Source: Vicinamibacteraceae bacterium
GTDB taxonomy: Bacteria; Planctomycetota; Phycisphaerae; Phycisphaerales; UBA5793
DNA: 33,427 nt
Assembly (NCBI GenBank): GCA_011525805.1
Contig: WYBR01000105.1
Location: forward strand, 1 to 33,427
Direction: 5' to 3'
Positions 14,165 through 22,472 of the stretch are shown here, in pieces; the stretch's first letter is position 1, and every line of letters begins with the position of its first letter. A program made the translations under genes and the position numbers. The notes below the pieces were generated by a model, which saw nothing but the letters and a program-made list of their open reading frames with translations, was not told the DNA's origin and did no database searches.

Positions 14165-15733
14165 TCAGCGCGGGAAGTAGCCGTCGCGGAGGTTTGTGAT
14201 CTTGCAGGACGCCCGCTGGACGGCCTGACCGTACCGAACCTGGTCGCGGAAGGCGATGGGCACGCGATGGGTAACGACGGCGTAGCCATTGGCGTCGGCG
14301 ATGATGCGGCCGAACCGCCGAGGCCGGTTCAGATCGAACATGACGCCGGGGCAACCCGGAACCGAGCGGCTTCCGATCTCGCGATCCCACACGAAGACGA
14401 CCATCTGCCCGGGCGTGAAGTGGAACGCCTCGAAGACGTTGATGTATTCGGTGCGGAAGTAGGTCGGGTAGCAGAGAATCGGCGACTCGTCGTTCATCGG
14501 CCCGAAGAAGTTGCCCTGGACCCAGTCAGCGAGGTCGCGGCCGACCTGCTGCGCGTTCTGGTTGGAGAACTCGTAGTGGATGCCGCCGTAGATGCGGCTG
14601 CGGCCGGCCTCGGCCGCGGCGCTGCTGAAGGTCGTGTAAGAGCGGTACACGCCGGGCGTACCGTCGGAGGTCGTCGTGAAACTCATCTGGTCGGTGCCGA
14701 ACTCGTAGGCGAGGATCCGGGCGGCCGCGGCGCTGAAGGTGCTGTGACCGGAGGTGTACTCGGGGAAGGGCGGCGTCACGATCAGGCTCATCCACGTCGG
14801 ATCAGGCTCGGTGAGCGGGTTGCCGTCCTGGTCGGCCAAAGTGATCGCGTGATAGGGGCGCCACAGGTTATAGTGGAACTTGGTGTCCCAGCAGGTGATT
14901 GCAGCGTCGGCGAGCGCGACGTTGAGTTTCGCAAACAGCAGGGCGTTCTTGCCGATGCCGTAGCCCATCGCGATCGCACAGTCCTGGGCAATCACGTTCC
15001 AGTGCCCCGGGGGAGTGGCCGTGCCCGGATCGTCGGCCCAGAAGTAGGCGATCTCGGTCTGCTCGGGGGTGCGGACCTGGCTGTCGACATCGCCGAGCGC
15101 CTTGGTCTCGTTGACGTCGTTGGCGTACTCGACGCTGGTGAGGTCGGGGAACGCGGGGGCGCGGAACTGCTCGCCACCGGTCATCGCCCACGGCGTCACC
15201 TGACCCCACCCCGGCAGAAGCGCGGGGAGGAACCCGGGCGGCGTCGGGCGCCACTGGCCGGGCAGGTTGCCGGGCTCGTAGGGAACGATTCGGTCCCACC
15301 CATCCGTGGCGCGCCAGTCGATGATCTGCTGCGCGACGAATTGGCCGAGCGCGATGCCGTCCACCTTCGCCTGCGAGTCCGCCACCTTCTTGAGCGACTC
15401 GTAGAGGACGAAGTCGAAGTAATCGATCTGATTGGGATAGAGATGCACGAGCACCTCGTAGGCCGCCGTGGCGCAGGCTGCCTCGCGCGACGTGCCGATC
15501 GGCGGGTTGGCATCCACGAAGAAAGGCTCATGGGCGCGGTCGATCGCGTTGACGCAGTCGTACATGGCGGTGTGCATCATCGCCAAGCCGCGCGTCGCCA
15601 TGGGCGGGTTGCTGCGGCCCGTGCGGATCGCGTTGAGCGCGGCCTTGTTCCAGTCAATGACCATGTCGGTGCCGGCGAAGCACGGCATGGCCAACGCGAC
15701 GACGGCGCTCATCGAAAGAATGGCCTTTTTCAT
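14165..15733 (-). CDS. Exported vanadium-dependent haloperoxidase-like protein (PAP2 superfamily)
   Basis: The 522-residue protein has a signal peptide with likely cleavage after residue 20. A helical domain carries the vanadate-binding pattern of this superfamily: K285 and R292-P293 in KFHYNLWRP, TSGH with H330, and SRIYGGIH with H386. In haloperoxidases these bind vanadate and activate peroxide; related enzymes act as acid phosphatases. The third motif normally ends in Asp three residues after His, here Ser, so activity may differ. The last 90 or so residues form a beta-rich domain (FTPGQ, VPGCPG) that seems to be shared with the protein starting at 32334. Start ATG 15733 has GGAG about nine bases upstream. 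A strong terminator follows. The substrate is unknown. Confidence 0.85.
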   Translation of the reverse strand: MKKAILSMSAVVALAMPCFAGTDMVIDWNKAALNAIRTGRSNPPMATRGLAMMHTAMYDCVNAIDRAHEPFFVDANPPIGTSREAACATAAYEVLVHLYPNQIDYFDFVLYESLKKVADSQAKVDGIALGQFVAQQIIDWRATDGWDRIVPYEPGNLPGQWRPTPPGFLPALLPGWGQVTPWAMTGGEQFRAPAFPDLTSVEYANDVNETKALGDVDSQVRTPEQTEIAYFWADDPGTATPPGHWNVIAQDCAIAMGYGIGKNALLFAKLNVALADAAITCWDTKFHYNLWRPYHAITLADQDGNPLTEPDPTWMSLIVTPPFPEYTSGHSTFSAAAARILAYEFGTDQMSFTTTSDGTPGVYRSYTTFSSAAAEAGRSRIYGGIHYEFSNQNAQQVGRDLADWVQGNFFGPMNDESPILCYPTYFRTEYINVFEAFHFTPGQMVVFVWDREIGSRSVPGCPGVMFDLNRPRRFGRIIADANGYAVVTHRVPIAFRDQVRYGQAVQRASCKITNLRDGYFPR

Positions 15734-15888
15734 CTTTTTTTCTCCCTCTGCTCTTGCTGCCTGTGCCGATCGGCGGCGATCCGACGGATCCGCCGCCGCT
15801 TCCCAAGGGCGGAATCTGCACATCCGAACTGTTGAAAGACGGCCTTGACGCCGCCCGGCCCCAATTGAGGCCCCTCCGCAAAGTGGTA

Positions 15889-15916
15889 AGTGTGCCACAG
15901 AAACCCGCCCAGTCAA
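15889..15916 (-). promoter_or_regulatory. Candidate promoter of the haloperoxidase-like gene
   Basis: On the minus strand TTGACT (15911-15916) and CACACT (15889-15894) are separated by 16 bp. The -35 matches consensus in five of six bases, the -10 in three. It would give a leader of about 150 nt. The remainder of the 15734-16055 gap is richer in A and T around 15930-15985; I see no gene or RNA structure there. Confidence 0.4.
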
Positions 15917-16043
15917 GCGGAGATTCCCGAATCAGATCGATTTATCTGAAAAAAGTGAGGACTGAAACGAATAATCAGGCAATCCCACGATTCCCCCCCG
16001 ACCACGCCCGCTAGACCATCCCCACCGCTCCCCGCCGGCGCGC

Positions 16044-16049
16044 TAGCCT
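16044..16049 (+). promoter_or_regulatory. Weak candidate -10 box TAGCCT of the agmatinase-family gene
   Basis: TAGCCT ends six bases before ATG 16056 and there is no Shine-Dalgarno sequence. It fits the leaderless pattern seen before other genes here, but the hexamer is a poor match on its own. Confidence 0.25.
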
Positions 16050-16055
16050 TAGCCC

Positions 16056-17012
16056 ATGACCGATGCCCCTCGAACTCGCCTGCCCAACGCCCGCCAGTTC
16101 CCCCGTTTTGCCGGCATTGCCACCTTCTGCCGGTTCCCGACCATCGAGACCCTCTCTGCGCCTCCCGATTGGGCCTTGTACGGCATCCCGTTCGACGGCG
16201 GCGTCACCTACCGGCCCGGCGCCCGCTTCGGGCCTCGGGCCGTCCGGGATCAGTCCGCATACGTCAAGCCCTATCACCTCGAACATGACCTGAACCTCGC
16301 CGAGCGGCTGAGCCTGTGCGACGCCGGCGACGCCCCGGTGCGGCCGTACTCGACGCGCGAGACGCAGGAGGCCGCATGCGCCTTCGCTCTCGGCCTGGGT
16401 GATGGCCACACGAAACTCCTCGCGGTCGGCGGCGATCATTCCATCGCCCTGGCGAACCTCCGCGCCGCGCACGAGCGCCACGGCGGAGGCCGGCCGCTGG
16501 CCGTCCTCCACTTCGACTCGCACCTGGACACCGTCGACGTCGCCTGGGGGGAGAAGTACACACATGCCTCGCCCTTCATCCGCGCCATCGAAGAAAACCT
16601 CATCGACCCCAAGCGCATGCTCTCGGTCGGCATCAAGGGGCCGCTCAACACCGCGACCGACCTCGACTACGGGCGACAGGCGGGCATCAACCTCGTGACC
16701 TGGGCCGACTGGCGCCACCGCGACGGCGCGGCCCGCATGACCGACTTCGTGCAGCGCCTGCGCCGCAGCCGCGAGCCGGCCTACCTCACCTTCGACATCG
16801 ACTGCGTCGATCCGGCGTATGCGCCGGGGACGGGCACGCCTTCCGTCGGCGGTTTCACCTCGGCGGAGGCGCTTGATCTCGTGCGCGCGTGCCGGGGCGT
16901 GAACCTCGTCGGGGCGGATGTCGTCGAAGTGCTGCCCGGGATGGACCCGGCGGGGATCACCGCCCTGCTCGCCGCACACATCATCTTCGAAATCCTCTGC
17001 CTGAGCGCGTGA
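16056..17012 (+). CDS. Agmatinase/arginase-family ureohydrolase
   Basis: This family uses two manganese ions to hydrolyse guanidino compounds such as agmatine, arginine or guanidinobutyrate, releasing urea. The 318-residue protein has the metal-binding motifs: GGDHS with H128, the DxHxD motif as D154-S-H156-L-D158, and D247-I-D249 in TFDIDCVDPAYAPGTGTP. The canonical second residue of DAHxD is Ala; here it is Ser, a mild change. An opening such as YGIPFDGGVTYRPGARFGP is typical of agmatinases (SpeB). The start ATG 16056 lacks a Shine-Dalgarno sequence. It converges with leuS, leaving 20 bp. With the AstD-like gene nearby, a role in arginine or polyamine breakdown is reasonable, but the exact substrate cannot be read from sequence. 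Confidence 0.92.
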   Translation: MTDAPRTRLPNARQFPRFAGIATFCRFPTIETLSAPPDWALYGIPFDGGVTYRPGARFGPRAVRDQSAYVKPYHLEHDLNLAERLSLCDAGDAPVRPYSTRETQEAACAFALGLGDGHTKLLAVGGDHSIALANLRAAHERHGGGRPLAVLHFDSHLDTVDVAWGEKYTHASPFIRAIEENLIDPKRMLSVGIKGPLNTATDLDYGRQAGINLVTWADWRHRDGAARMTDFVQRLRRSREPAYLTFDIDCVDPAYAPGTGTPSVGGFTSAEALDLVRACRGVNLVGADVVEVLPGMDPAGITALLAAHIIFEILCLSA

Positions 17013-17032
17013 CCGGCGTGGCGGGCGACCAG

Positions 17033-19969
17033 TCAGTTCGCCACGAAGTTGAGCAAGCGGTTGGGGACGTAGACGACCTTGCGGATCGTCTTGCCTTCGA
17101 GTTGCGACGCGATGCGGTCGCTGGCCCTGGCGATGCTCACCGCCGTCGCCTCGTCGGCGCCGTTCGGGACCATGATCGTGCCGCGCAACTTGCCCATGAT
17201 CTGCACGGCGATTTCGACCTGGTCATCCACGAGCCACTTCGCCTCGGCCTCGGGGAACGGCTCGTACATCAATTCGCTGCTGCGGCCGAGGCGCTCCCAC
17301 AACTCCGAAGCGAGATGGGGCACGAGCGGCGCGAGCATCTTCACCAGCGCCTCGGCCGCCTCGCGCGGCAGGCGCTCCAGCCCCACGAGCGCGTTGTTGA
17401 ACTCGATCAGCGCCGCGATCGCGGTGTTGAATCGCAGCGAGCGCATGTCCTCATCGACCTTGGCGATGGCCCTGTGCAGATTGCGGCGCAGGTCATCGCT
17501 GAGGGGTTCATCGACGACCTTCCACGCGCCCGTCTCGCCGTCGATGAAGTTGCGCCAGACGCGCTGGAGGAAGCGGTGCGAGCCGATGATGTCGCGCGTA
17601 TTCCAGGGCTTGCTCTGGTCGAGAGGCCCCATGTACATTTCGTAGAGGCGCAGCGTGTCGCAGCCGTACTCGGCGAAGATGTCATCGGGAGTGAGGGCGT
17701 TCTTGAGGCTTTTTCCCATCTTGCCGTAAGAGCGCGTGACTTCCTTCCCTTTGTGGTAGAAGCGGCCGTCGCGCTCCTCGACTTCCTCCGCGGGCACGTA
17801 GACGCCGCGCTCATCGGTGTAGGCGAAGGCCTGGATGTAGCCCTGGTTGAAGAGGCGGCCGAAAGGCTCGGGCGTGCTCACGTGGCCGAGGTCGAAGAGG
17901 ACCTTGTGCCAGAAACGCGCATAGAGCAGGTGCAGCACGGCGTGCTCGACGCCGCCGACGTACAGATCGACCCCGCCGAGGTGGTGCAGCGCGGGATTGA
18001 AGTGCGTGGCCGTGGCCGTCGCCCCGCCTCGGGCGCTGAGCATCCAGAACCGCTCCACTCTCGGATTGACGAACTGCTCATTGTTGTTCGGGTCGAGATA
18101 GCGCAGGTAATACCAGCACGAACCGGCCCACTGCGGCATCGTGTTGAGTTCGCGGCGATAGGTGCGGCCGTCGATCTGGACGGTGAGCCAGTCCCTCGCG
18201 CGCCCCAGCGGCGGCTGCGGCGGCGCGTTGGGATCATCGCTCGCCGCGGGCGTGAAGTCATCGAGAGGCGGCAACTCGACGGGGAGCATCTCCTCAGGCA
18301 GCGCGATCGGCCGGTCCTGCTCGTCGTAGATGATCGGAAACGGCTCGCCCCAGTAGCGTTGGCGCGAGAAGAGCCAGTCGCGGAGTTTGTAGTTTACCGT
18401 GCCTACGCCGTGGCCGTGTTCTTCGAGCCAGGCGATCATGCGCTTCTTCGCGTCGGCGACCTGCAGGCCGTTGAGGAAGTCGCTGTTGATCGCCGGTCCG
18501 TCGTCGAGGAAGGGCGCATCGCCGAAGCCGACCGGCGGCTGCACAGTGCGGACGATCGGCAGATTGAACGCCTTGGCGAAGTCCCAGTCGCGGTCATCCT
18601 GCGCCGGCACGGCCATGATCGCGCCGGTGCCGTAGCCCATCAGCACATAGTCGGCGATGAAGATGGGGATCGGCTTGTTCGTGGCGGGGTTGATCGCGTA
18701 TGAGCCGATGAAGACGCCCGTCTTCTCCTTCGCCTCCGCCTGGCGCTGCACTTCGGAGCGCGACTCGGCGAAGCGGCGATAGGCGGCCACGGCCTCGCGC
18801 GGCGAGCCGACGGGCGAGACGCTCGTTCCACCCATTGCGCCGCCGCCCTTCCACGCCTCGGGTGTGCCCTCCGACCACGCCTCGGCCGTCAGCGCATCAA
18901 CGAGCGGATGCTCCGGCGCCAGGACCATGTACGTCGCGCCGAAGAGCGTGTCGGGGCGCGTGGTGAAGACGCGGATGGCGCTGCGCGCCTCGCCGCCGAA
19001 GCCCACGTTCAATGAACGTGGGATTCGGCCCCCGCACTCGGCAGGAAAATCGATGTACGCCCCTTCGCTGCGGCCGATCCAGTTGCGTTGCATCAGTTTC
19101 GTCGACTCGGGCCACGCGAGCGGATCGAGATCATCGAGCAGGCGCTCGGCATAGGCGGTGATGCGCATCATCCACTGCTTGAGCGGCCGCTTGTAGACGG
19201 GATGGTTGCCGCGCTCGCTGCGCCCGTCGGCCGTGACCTCTTCATTCGCCAGCACCGTCCCCAGCGCCGGGCACCAGTTCACCGGCACCTCGGCGAGATA
19301 CGCGAGACGATGATCATCAAGGATCGCGCGGCGCTCTTCCTCGCTCAACTGCGACCATGTGCCGGCGTGCCCCGCGGGCAGCGCGCGGCGACCCGACTCA
19401 AACTCGCGCACGAGTTCGGCAATCGGTCGCGCACGGCCCTTCGTTCCCGCTGGATTGGTCGCCTCGGCGTCATACCAGGAGTGATAGATCTGCAGGAAGA
19501 TCCACTGCGTCCAGCGATAGAAGGCCACGTCCGTCGTCGAGACGGAGCGCGTCGGATCATGCGCCAGGCCCAGGCGCCTGAGTTGCGCCCGCATGGTGGC
19601 GATGTTGCGCTCGGTGGTGATTCGCGGATGCACGCCGTGCTCGACGGCGAACTGTTCGGCGGGCAGGCCGAAGGCGTCGTATCCCATGGCGTGGAGGACG
19701 CAGAAGCCCTTGGCGCGGAGGTAACGGGCGTAGATGTCGGTGGCGATGTAGCCCAGCGGATGGCCGACGTGCAGCCCGACGCCGCTGGGGTAGGGAAACA
19801 TGTCGAGGATGTACTGCTTGGCCCGGCCCTGGAATCGCTCGAAGCCGGGCTGGCCCGGGTTGGGCGTGATGAACGAGCCGCGCTCCTCCCAGCGCTGCTG
19901 CCACTTGGTTTCGATGGCGTTGGCGGAGGCGGCGTCGTAGCGGGCGATGGCGGCGGTGCCGGCGTTCAT
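17033..19969 (-). CDS. leuS: Leucyl-tRNA synthetase
   Basis: LeuRS charges tRNA-Leu in the cytoplasm. The 978-residue protein has the class I signatures: HVGH at 67-70 within YPSGVGLHVGHPLGY, and KMGKS at about 750-754, a variant of KMSKS. The editing domain includes FTTRPDTLFGATYMVLAPEH. An anticodon-binding domain and C-terminal domain follow. It is longer than the 860-880 residues common in bacteria, in part through an insertion at about residues 314-326 coded by a 35-base palindrome just before the editing-site motif. The ATG at 19969 has no good Shine-Dalgarno sequence, and a -10-like box lies nine bases upstream. folC is upstream on the same strand with a gap of 114 bp in which I see only short GC stems. 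Confidence 0.96.
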   Translation of the reverse strand: MNAGTAAIARYDAASANAIETKWQQRWEERGSFITPNPGQPGFERFQGRAKQYILDMFPYPSGVGLHVGHPLGYIATDIYARYLRAKGFCVLHAMGYDAFGLPAEQFAVEHGVHPRITTERNIATMRAQLRRLGLAHDPTRSVSTTDVAFYRWTQWIFLQIYHSWYDAEATNPAGTKGRARPIAELVREFESGRRALPAGHAGTWSQLSEEERRAILDDHRLAYLAEVPVNWCPALGTVLANEEVTADGRSERGNHPVYKRPLKQWMMRITAYAERLLDDLDPLAWPESTKLMQRNWIGRSEGAYIDFPAECGGRIPRSLNVGFGGEARSAIRVFTTRPDTLFGATYMVLAPEHPLVDALTAEAWSEGTPEAWKGGGAMGGTSVSPVGSPREAVAAYRRFAESRSEVQRQAEAKEKTGVFIGSYAINPATNKPIPIFIADYVLMGYGTGAIMAVPAQDDRDWDFAKAFNLPIVRTVQPPVGFGDAPFLDDGPAINSDFLNGLQVADAKKRMIAWLEEHGHGVGTVNYKLRDWLFSRQRYWGEPFPIIYDEQDRPIALPEEMLPVELPPLDDFTPAASDDPNAPPQPPLGRARDWLTVQIDGRTYRRELNTMPQWAGSCWYYLRYLDPNNNEQFVNPRVERFWMLSARGGATATATHFNPALHHLGGVDLYVGGVEHAVLHLLYARFWHKVLFDLGHVSTPEPFGRLFNQGYIQAFAYTDERGVYVPAEEVEERDGRFYHKGKEVTRSYGKMGKSLKNALTPDDIFAEYGCDTLRLYEMYMGPLDQSKPWNTRDIIGSHRFLQRVWRNFIDGETGAWKVVDEPLSDDLRRNLHRAIAKVDEDMRSLRFNTAIAALIEFNNALVGLERLPREAAEALVKMLAPLVPHLASELWERLGRSSELMYEPFPEAEAKWLVDDQVEIAVQIMGKLRGTIMVPNGADEATAVSIARASDRIASQLEGKTIRKVVYVPNRLLNFVAN
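18995..19029. repeat. 35-base palindrome inserted in leuS
   Basis: GCCGAA-G-CCCACGTTCA (18995-19011), a single central A, then TGAACGTGGG-A-TTCGGC (19013-19029) form a near-perfect inverted repeat: 17-base arms with one mismatch. It lies in frame inside leuS, coding for residues about 314-326 beside the editing domain, where LeuRS relatives have only a short linker. I read it as a mobile REP-type element that landed where the protein tolerates extra residues. Confidence 0.85.
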
Positions 19970-19978
19970 GGAAGGGCG

Positions 19979-19984
19979 ATCTTA
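19979..19984 (-). promoter_or_regulatory. Candidate -10 box TAAGAT of leuS
   Basis: TAAGAT on the minus strand ends nine bases before the leuS ATG, so the leader would be only a few bases or absent. No -35 of good quality is visible. This suggests leuS has its own promoter and need not depend on folC. Confidence 0.4.
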
Positions 19985-20083
19985 CCTGCTCAAGCGGCGG
20001 CGTCACGTCCCGGCGGACGCCGGCCGCGGATCGTGAGAAACGGGCGGTGCATGAGGATACGCCGCGAGGCGCCGCGCGGCCGA

Positions 20084-21451
20084 TCAGCGCGCGGGCGCGA
20101 CGAACATCCGCCGCGCTTCGCCGACGAGGTAGAAACTACCGGTGATGCAGATGAGGTCGGCGCGGGTGACGGCCCGCCGGGCCAGGTCGAGGGCTTCGCT
20201 GAGGTTCGCGGCGACCTGCGTCATCTTCCCCGAGATCGCCGCAAACTGCTCCTGGAGCGACTCGGGGTCCGACGCCCGCGGATTGAGGCGCGTGCGGGTG
20301 AAGATGATCTTGTCCGCCGCGGTCGCCACCGCGCGGAGCATGCTCGCGACGTCCTTGTCGCGCCCGCAGCCGAAGATGACCACGAGCGAGTCGTAGGAGA
20401 CGTACAGGGGAAGGGTGCGCATGAGGGCGGCGACGGAGGCGGCGTTGTGCGCGCCGTCGATGATGATGCGCGGATGGGCGCAGACCTGCTCCGCCCGGCC
20501 GTGGATCGTCGCGTGCGCCAGCCCCTCGACGATCGCTTCCTCAGGAAGCGCATCGCCGCGCTCGCGGAGCGCATCCACGACCCCGAGCGCCAGGCCGCAA
20601 TTGAGCGCCTGGTGCTCGCCCCAGAGCGGAACGCGAACGTGCTCGAAGACGGTGCGCGGGGATTCGAGGCTGATGCGGCAGTGCGGCCCCTGTCGGGACG
20701 TGGCCTCGAAGCGGCTCGTGAAGGGCAGTTCTTTCTCGAGCAGGCGGATCGGCGCGCCGATGCGCCGGGCTTCGGCGCGGAGCACGCTTTCAACCTGCTC
20801 CTCCTGCGGGGTGCTGACGATCGGAACGCCGGGCTTGAAGACGCCCGCCTTCTCGCGAGCGATCGCCTCGAGCGTGTCGCCGAGCACGTCCATGTGGTCG
20901 TAACTGATCTGCGTGATGGCGCAGACCTCGGGGGTGATGATGTTGGTGGCGTCGAGGCGGCCGCCGAGCCCGACTTCCATGATCGCCATGTCCACCGCTT
21001 CCTGCGCGAAGTGGAAGAAGGCTGCGGCCGTGAGAATCTCGAAAAAGTGCAGGTGATCAACGCCCGCCGAGCGCGCCGCCCAGGCGACTTCCGACAGCGC
21101 CCGCTGCATCGCTGCCTCGGGAATGTCGCGCGAGCCGACGCGGATGCGCTCGCGGACGTCGATGAGGTGAGGCGAGGTGTACTGCCCGACCGTCCATCCG
21201 CAGCCGGCGAGGGCCGCGGCGAGCATCGCCACCGTCGAGCCCTTGCCCTTCGTCCCCGCGATGTGAACGGTGCGCAACTCGTCCTGCGGGTCGCCGAGTT
21301 CCTTGAGAATCGCGCGCGTGCGATCGAGGCGGAAGGCTTTCTCCGGCTCGCGAATGCGATTGGTCCGTTCCAGGTCAACGTGTTCGAACAGCCATCTGAG
21401 AGCGGCGGCGTAGTCGGCGAAGGACTCCGACCGCCCATCGCGGAGGTGCAT
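20084..21451 (-). CDS. folC: Folylpolyglutamate / dihydrofolate synthase FolC
   Basis: FolC attaches glutamate to dihydropteroate and extends folate polyglutamate tails, using ATP, in the cytoplasm. The 455-residue protein has the Mur-ligase-type P-loop GTKGKGST at about 66-73, followed by TSPHL, the YDHMDVLGDTLEAIAREKAGVFKPGVP segment in pieces, and the C-terminal domain with DGAHN. I chose ATG 21451 because a purine-rich GAGAGGAAG lies before it and the protein then opens near the family N-terminus; in-frame ATGs at 21487 and 21496 are alternatives. TACGAT at 21495-21500 on the minus strand could be the -10 box, leaving a leader of about 40 nt. It is divergent from the LOG-family gene. Confidence 0.93.
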   Translation of the reverse strand: MHLRDGRSESFADYAAALRWLFEHVDLERTNRIREPEKAFRLDRTRAILKELGDPQDELRTVHIAGTKGKGSTVAMLAAALAGCGWTVGQYTSPHLIDVRERIRVGSRDIPEAAMQRALSEVAWAARSAGVDHLHFFEILTAAAFFHFAQEAVDMAIMEVGLGGRLDATNIITPEVCAITQISYDHMDVLGDTLEAIAREKAGVFKPGVPIVSTPQEEQVESVLRAEARRIGAPIRLLEKELPFTSRFEATSRQGPHCRISLESPRTVFEHVRVPLWGEHQALNCGLALGVVDALRERGDALPEEAIVEGLAHATIHGRAEQVCAHPRIIIDGAHNAASVAALMRTLPLYVSYDSLVVIFGCGRDKDVASMLRAVATAADKIIFTRTRLNPRASDPESLQEQFAAISGKMTQVAANLSEALDLARRAVTRADLICITGSFYLVGEARRMFVAPAR

Positions 21452-21494
21452 CGGCCGCGACTTCCTCTCTCCCCCACCAGCCGCCATGGCCAGC

Positions 21495-21592
21495 ATCGTA
21501 CTGAGGCGGGACGAAGGGTCAAGAGGCGCTCACGCGGCGCCTGGCCGCCGCGGCGGGATGCGTCTCCCGCGCGCGTCCCAGCGGCGTAGGAT
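21495..21592. promoter_or_regulatory. Divergent promoter region between folC and the LOG-family gene
   Basis: The 182-bp divergent gap holds two -10-like hexamers: TACGAT on the minus strand (21495-21500), about 44 bases before the folC start, and TAGGAT on the plus strand (21587-21592), 41 bases before the LOG gene start. Neither has a convincing -35. Confidence 0.35.
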
Positions 21593-21633
21593 CGTCTCTT
21601 TCCCCCCGCCCGCGCGCAGGAGCCGCCGATCCC

Positions 21634-22425
21634 ATGACCATCGAGGAAATCCGCCACCACAGCAGTTTCGGGTACGAGGCGTGGCGCGTGCTGCGCATCG
21701 TCGGCGAGTTCGTCGAGGGCTTCGAGACGCTCGCGAGCATCGGCCCGGCCGTCTCGATCTTCGGATCCGCGCGGATGTCCGCGTCGGACAAGTGGTACCA
21801 GGAGGCGGAGCGCTGCGGGCGCCTGCTGGCGCAGCGCGGCACGGCGGTGATCACCGGCGGAGGGCCGGGCGTCATGGAGGCCGCCAACAAGGGCGCCTGC
21901 GAGGCCGGCGGCATCAGCGTCGGCCTCAACATCGCCCTGCCCATGGAGCAGCAGCCCAACCCCTACCAGACTCACGAACTGACGTTCAACTACTTCTTCT
22001 GCCGCAAGGTCATGTTCGTCAAGTACGCCAAGGGATTCATCATCTTCCCCGGCGGGTACGGAACCTTCGACGAGTTCTTCGAGGCGCTCACGCTCATCCA
22101 GACCTTCAAGATCGACCCCTTCCCCGTCGTGTGCGTGGGGACGGAGTTCTGGAACGACCTCGTCAAGTGGATGCGCCGCACGCTCGACGAAAAGTTCCGC
22201 ACCATCAGCCCGGAAGACCTCGACCTCTTCAAACTCACCGACAACGTCGAGGAGGCGGTGGAGATCGTGCAGGCGCACATCGCCGGCGAGCCGGTGACGG
22301 CGGCGGGTCTGCCGCAGTTCTCAGGGGCCGAAGGAGAGGTGTCGGCCGAGGGCACGCGCGTCGGCGTCGACAAACACCAGCACAAGCGGCCTCGCGACAA
22401 GCGGCCCAAGAAGCCCGCCGACTGA
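21634..22425 (+). CDS. LOG-family nucleotide 5'-monophosphate nucleosidase-like protein
   Basis: LOG proteins hydrolyse nucleoside 5'-monophosphates to base plus ribose 5-phosphate; plant and some bacterial members activate cytokinins, other bacterial ones act in nucleotide salvage. They were once annotated as lysine decarboxylases. The 263-residue protein has the Rossmann-like fold with the family motifs GGGPGVMEAANKGA (75-88) and PGGYGTFDEFFEALT (139-153). The last 25 residues are a basic Lys/Arg tail. Start ATG 21634 has AGGAG about 12 bases upstream. The substrate cannot be told from sequence. The following gene starts 47 bp downstream on the same strand and may be cotranscribed. Confidence 0.92.
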   Translation: MTIEEIRHHSSFGYEAWRVLRIVGEFVEGFETLASIGPAVSIFGSARMSASDKWYQEAERCGRLLAQRGTAVITGGGPGVMEAANKGACEAGGISVGLNIALPMEQQPNPYQTHELTFNYFFCRKVMFVKYAKGFIIFPGGYGTFDEFFEALTLIQTFKIDPFPVVCVGTEFWNDLVKWMRRTLDEKFRTISPEDLDLFKLTDNVEEAVEIVQAHIAGEPVTAAGLPQFSGAEGEVSAEGTRVGVDKHQHKRPRDKRPKKPAD

Positions 22426-22472
22426 CCCCGGCGCCTGAAACCCCCTCCGCTCCGCCGCGTAAGAGGTTGAGG

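Noticed and set aside
13796-15835. Plus-strand open frame over the astD end and haloperoxidase gene
   Set aside because: It runs through a strong terminator and both real genes, and its translation has no domain.
15875-15900. Possible sigma-54 promoter (TGGCAC) before the haloperoxidase gene
   Set aside because: TTGC lies ten bases after TGGCAC instead of the five required, so the spacing is wrong.
19088-21589. Open plus-strand frame of over 800 codons across leuS and folC
   Set aside because: It lies opposite two certain genes, has no recognisable motifs and is Arg/Ala/Glu-rich low-complexity sequence, as expected from the antisense of GC-rich codons.
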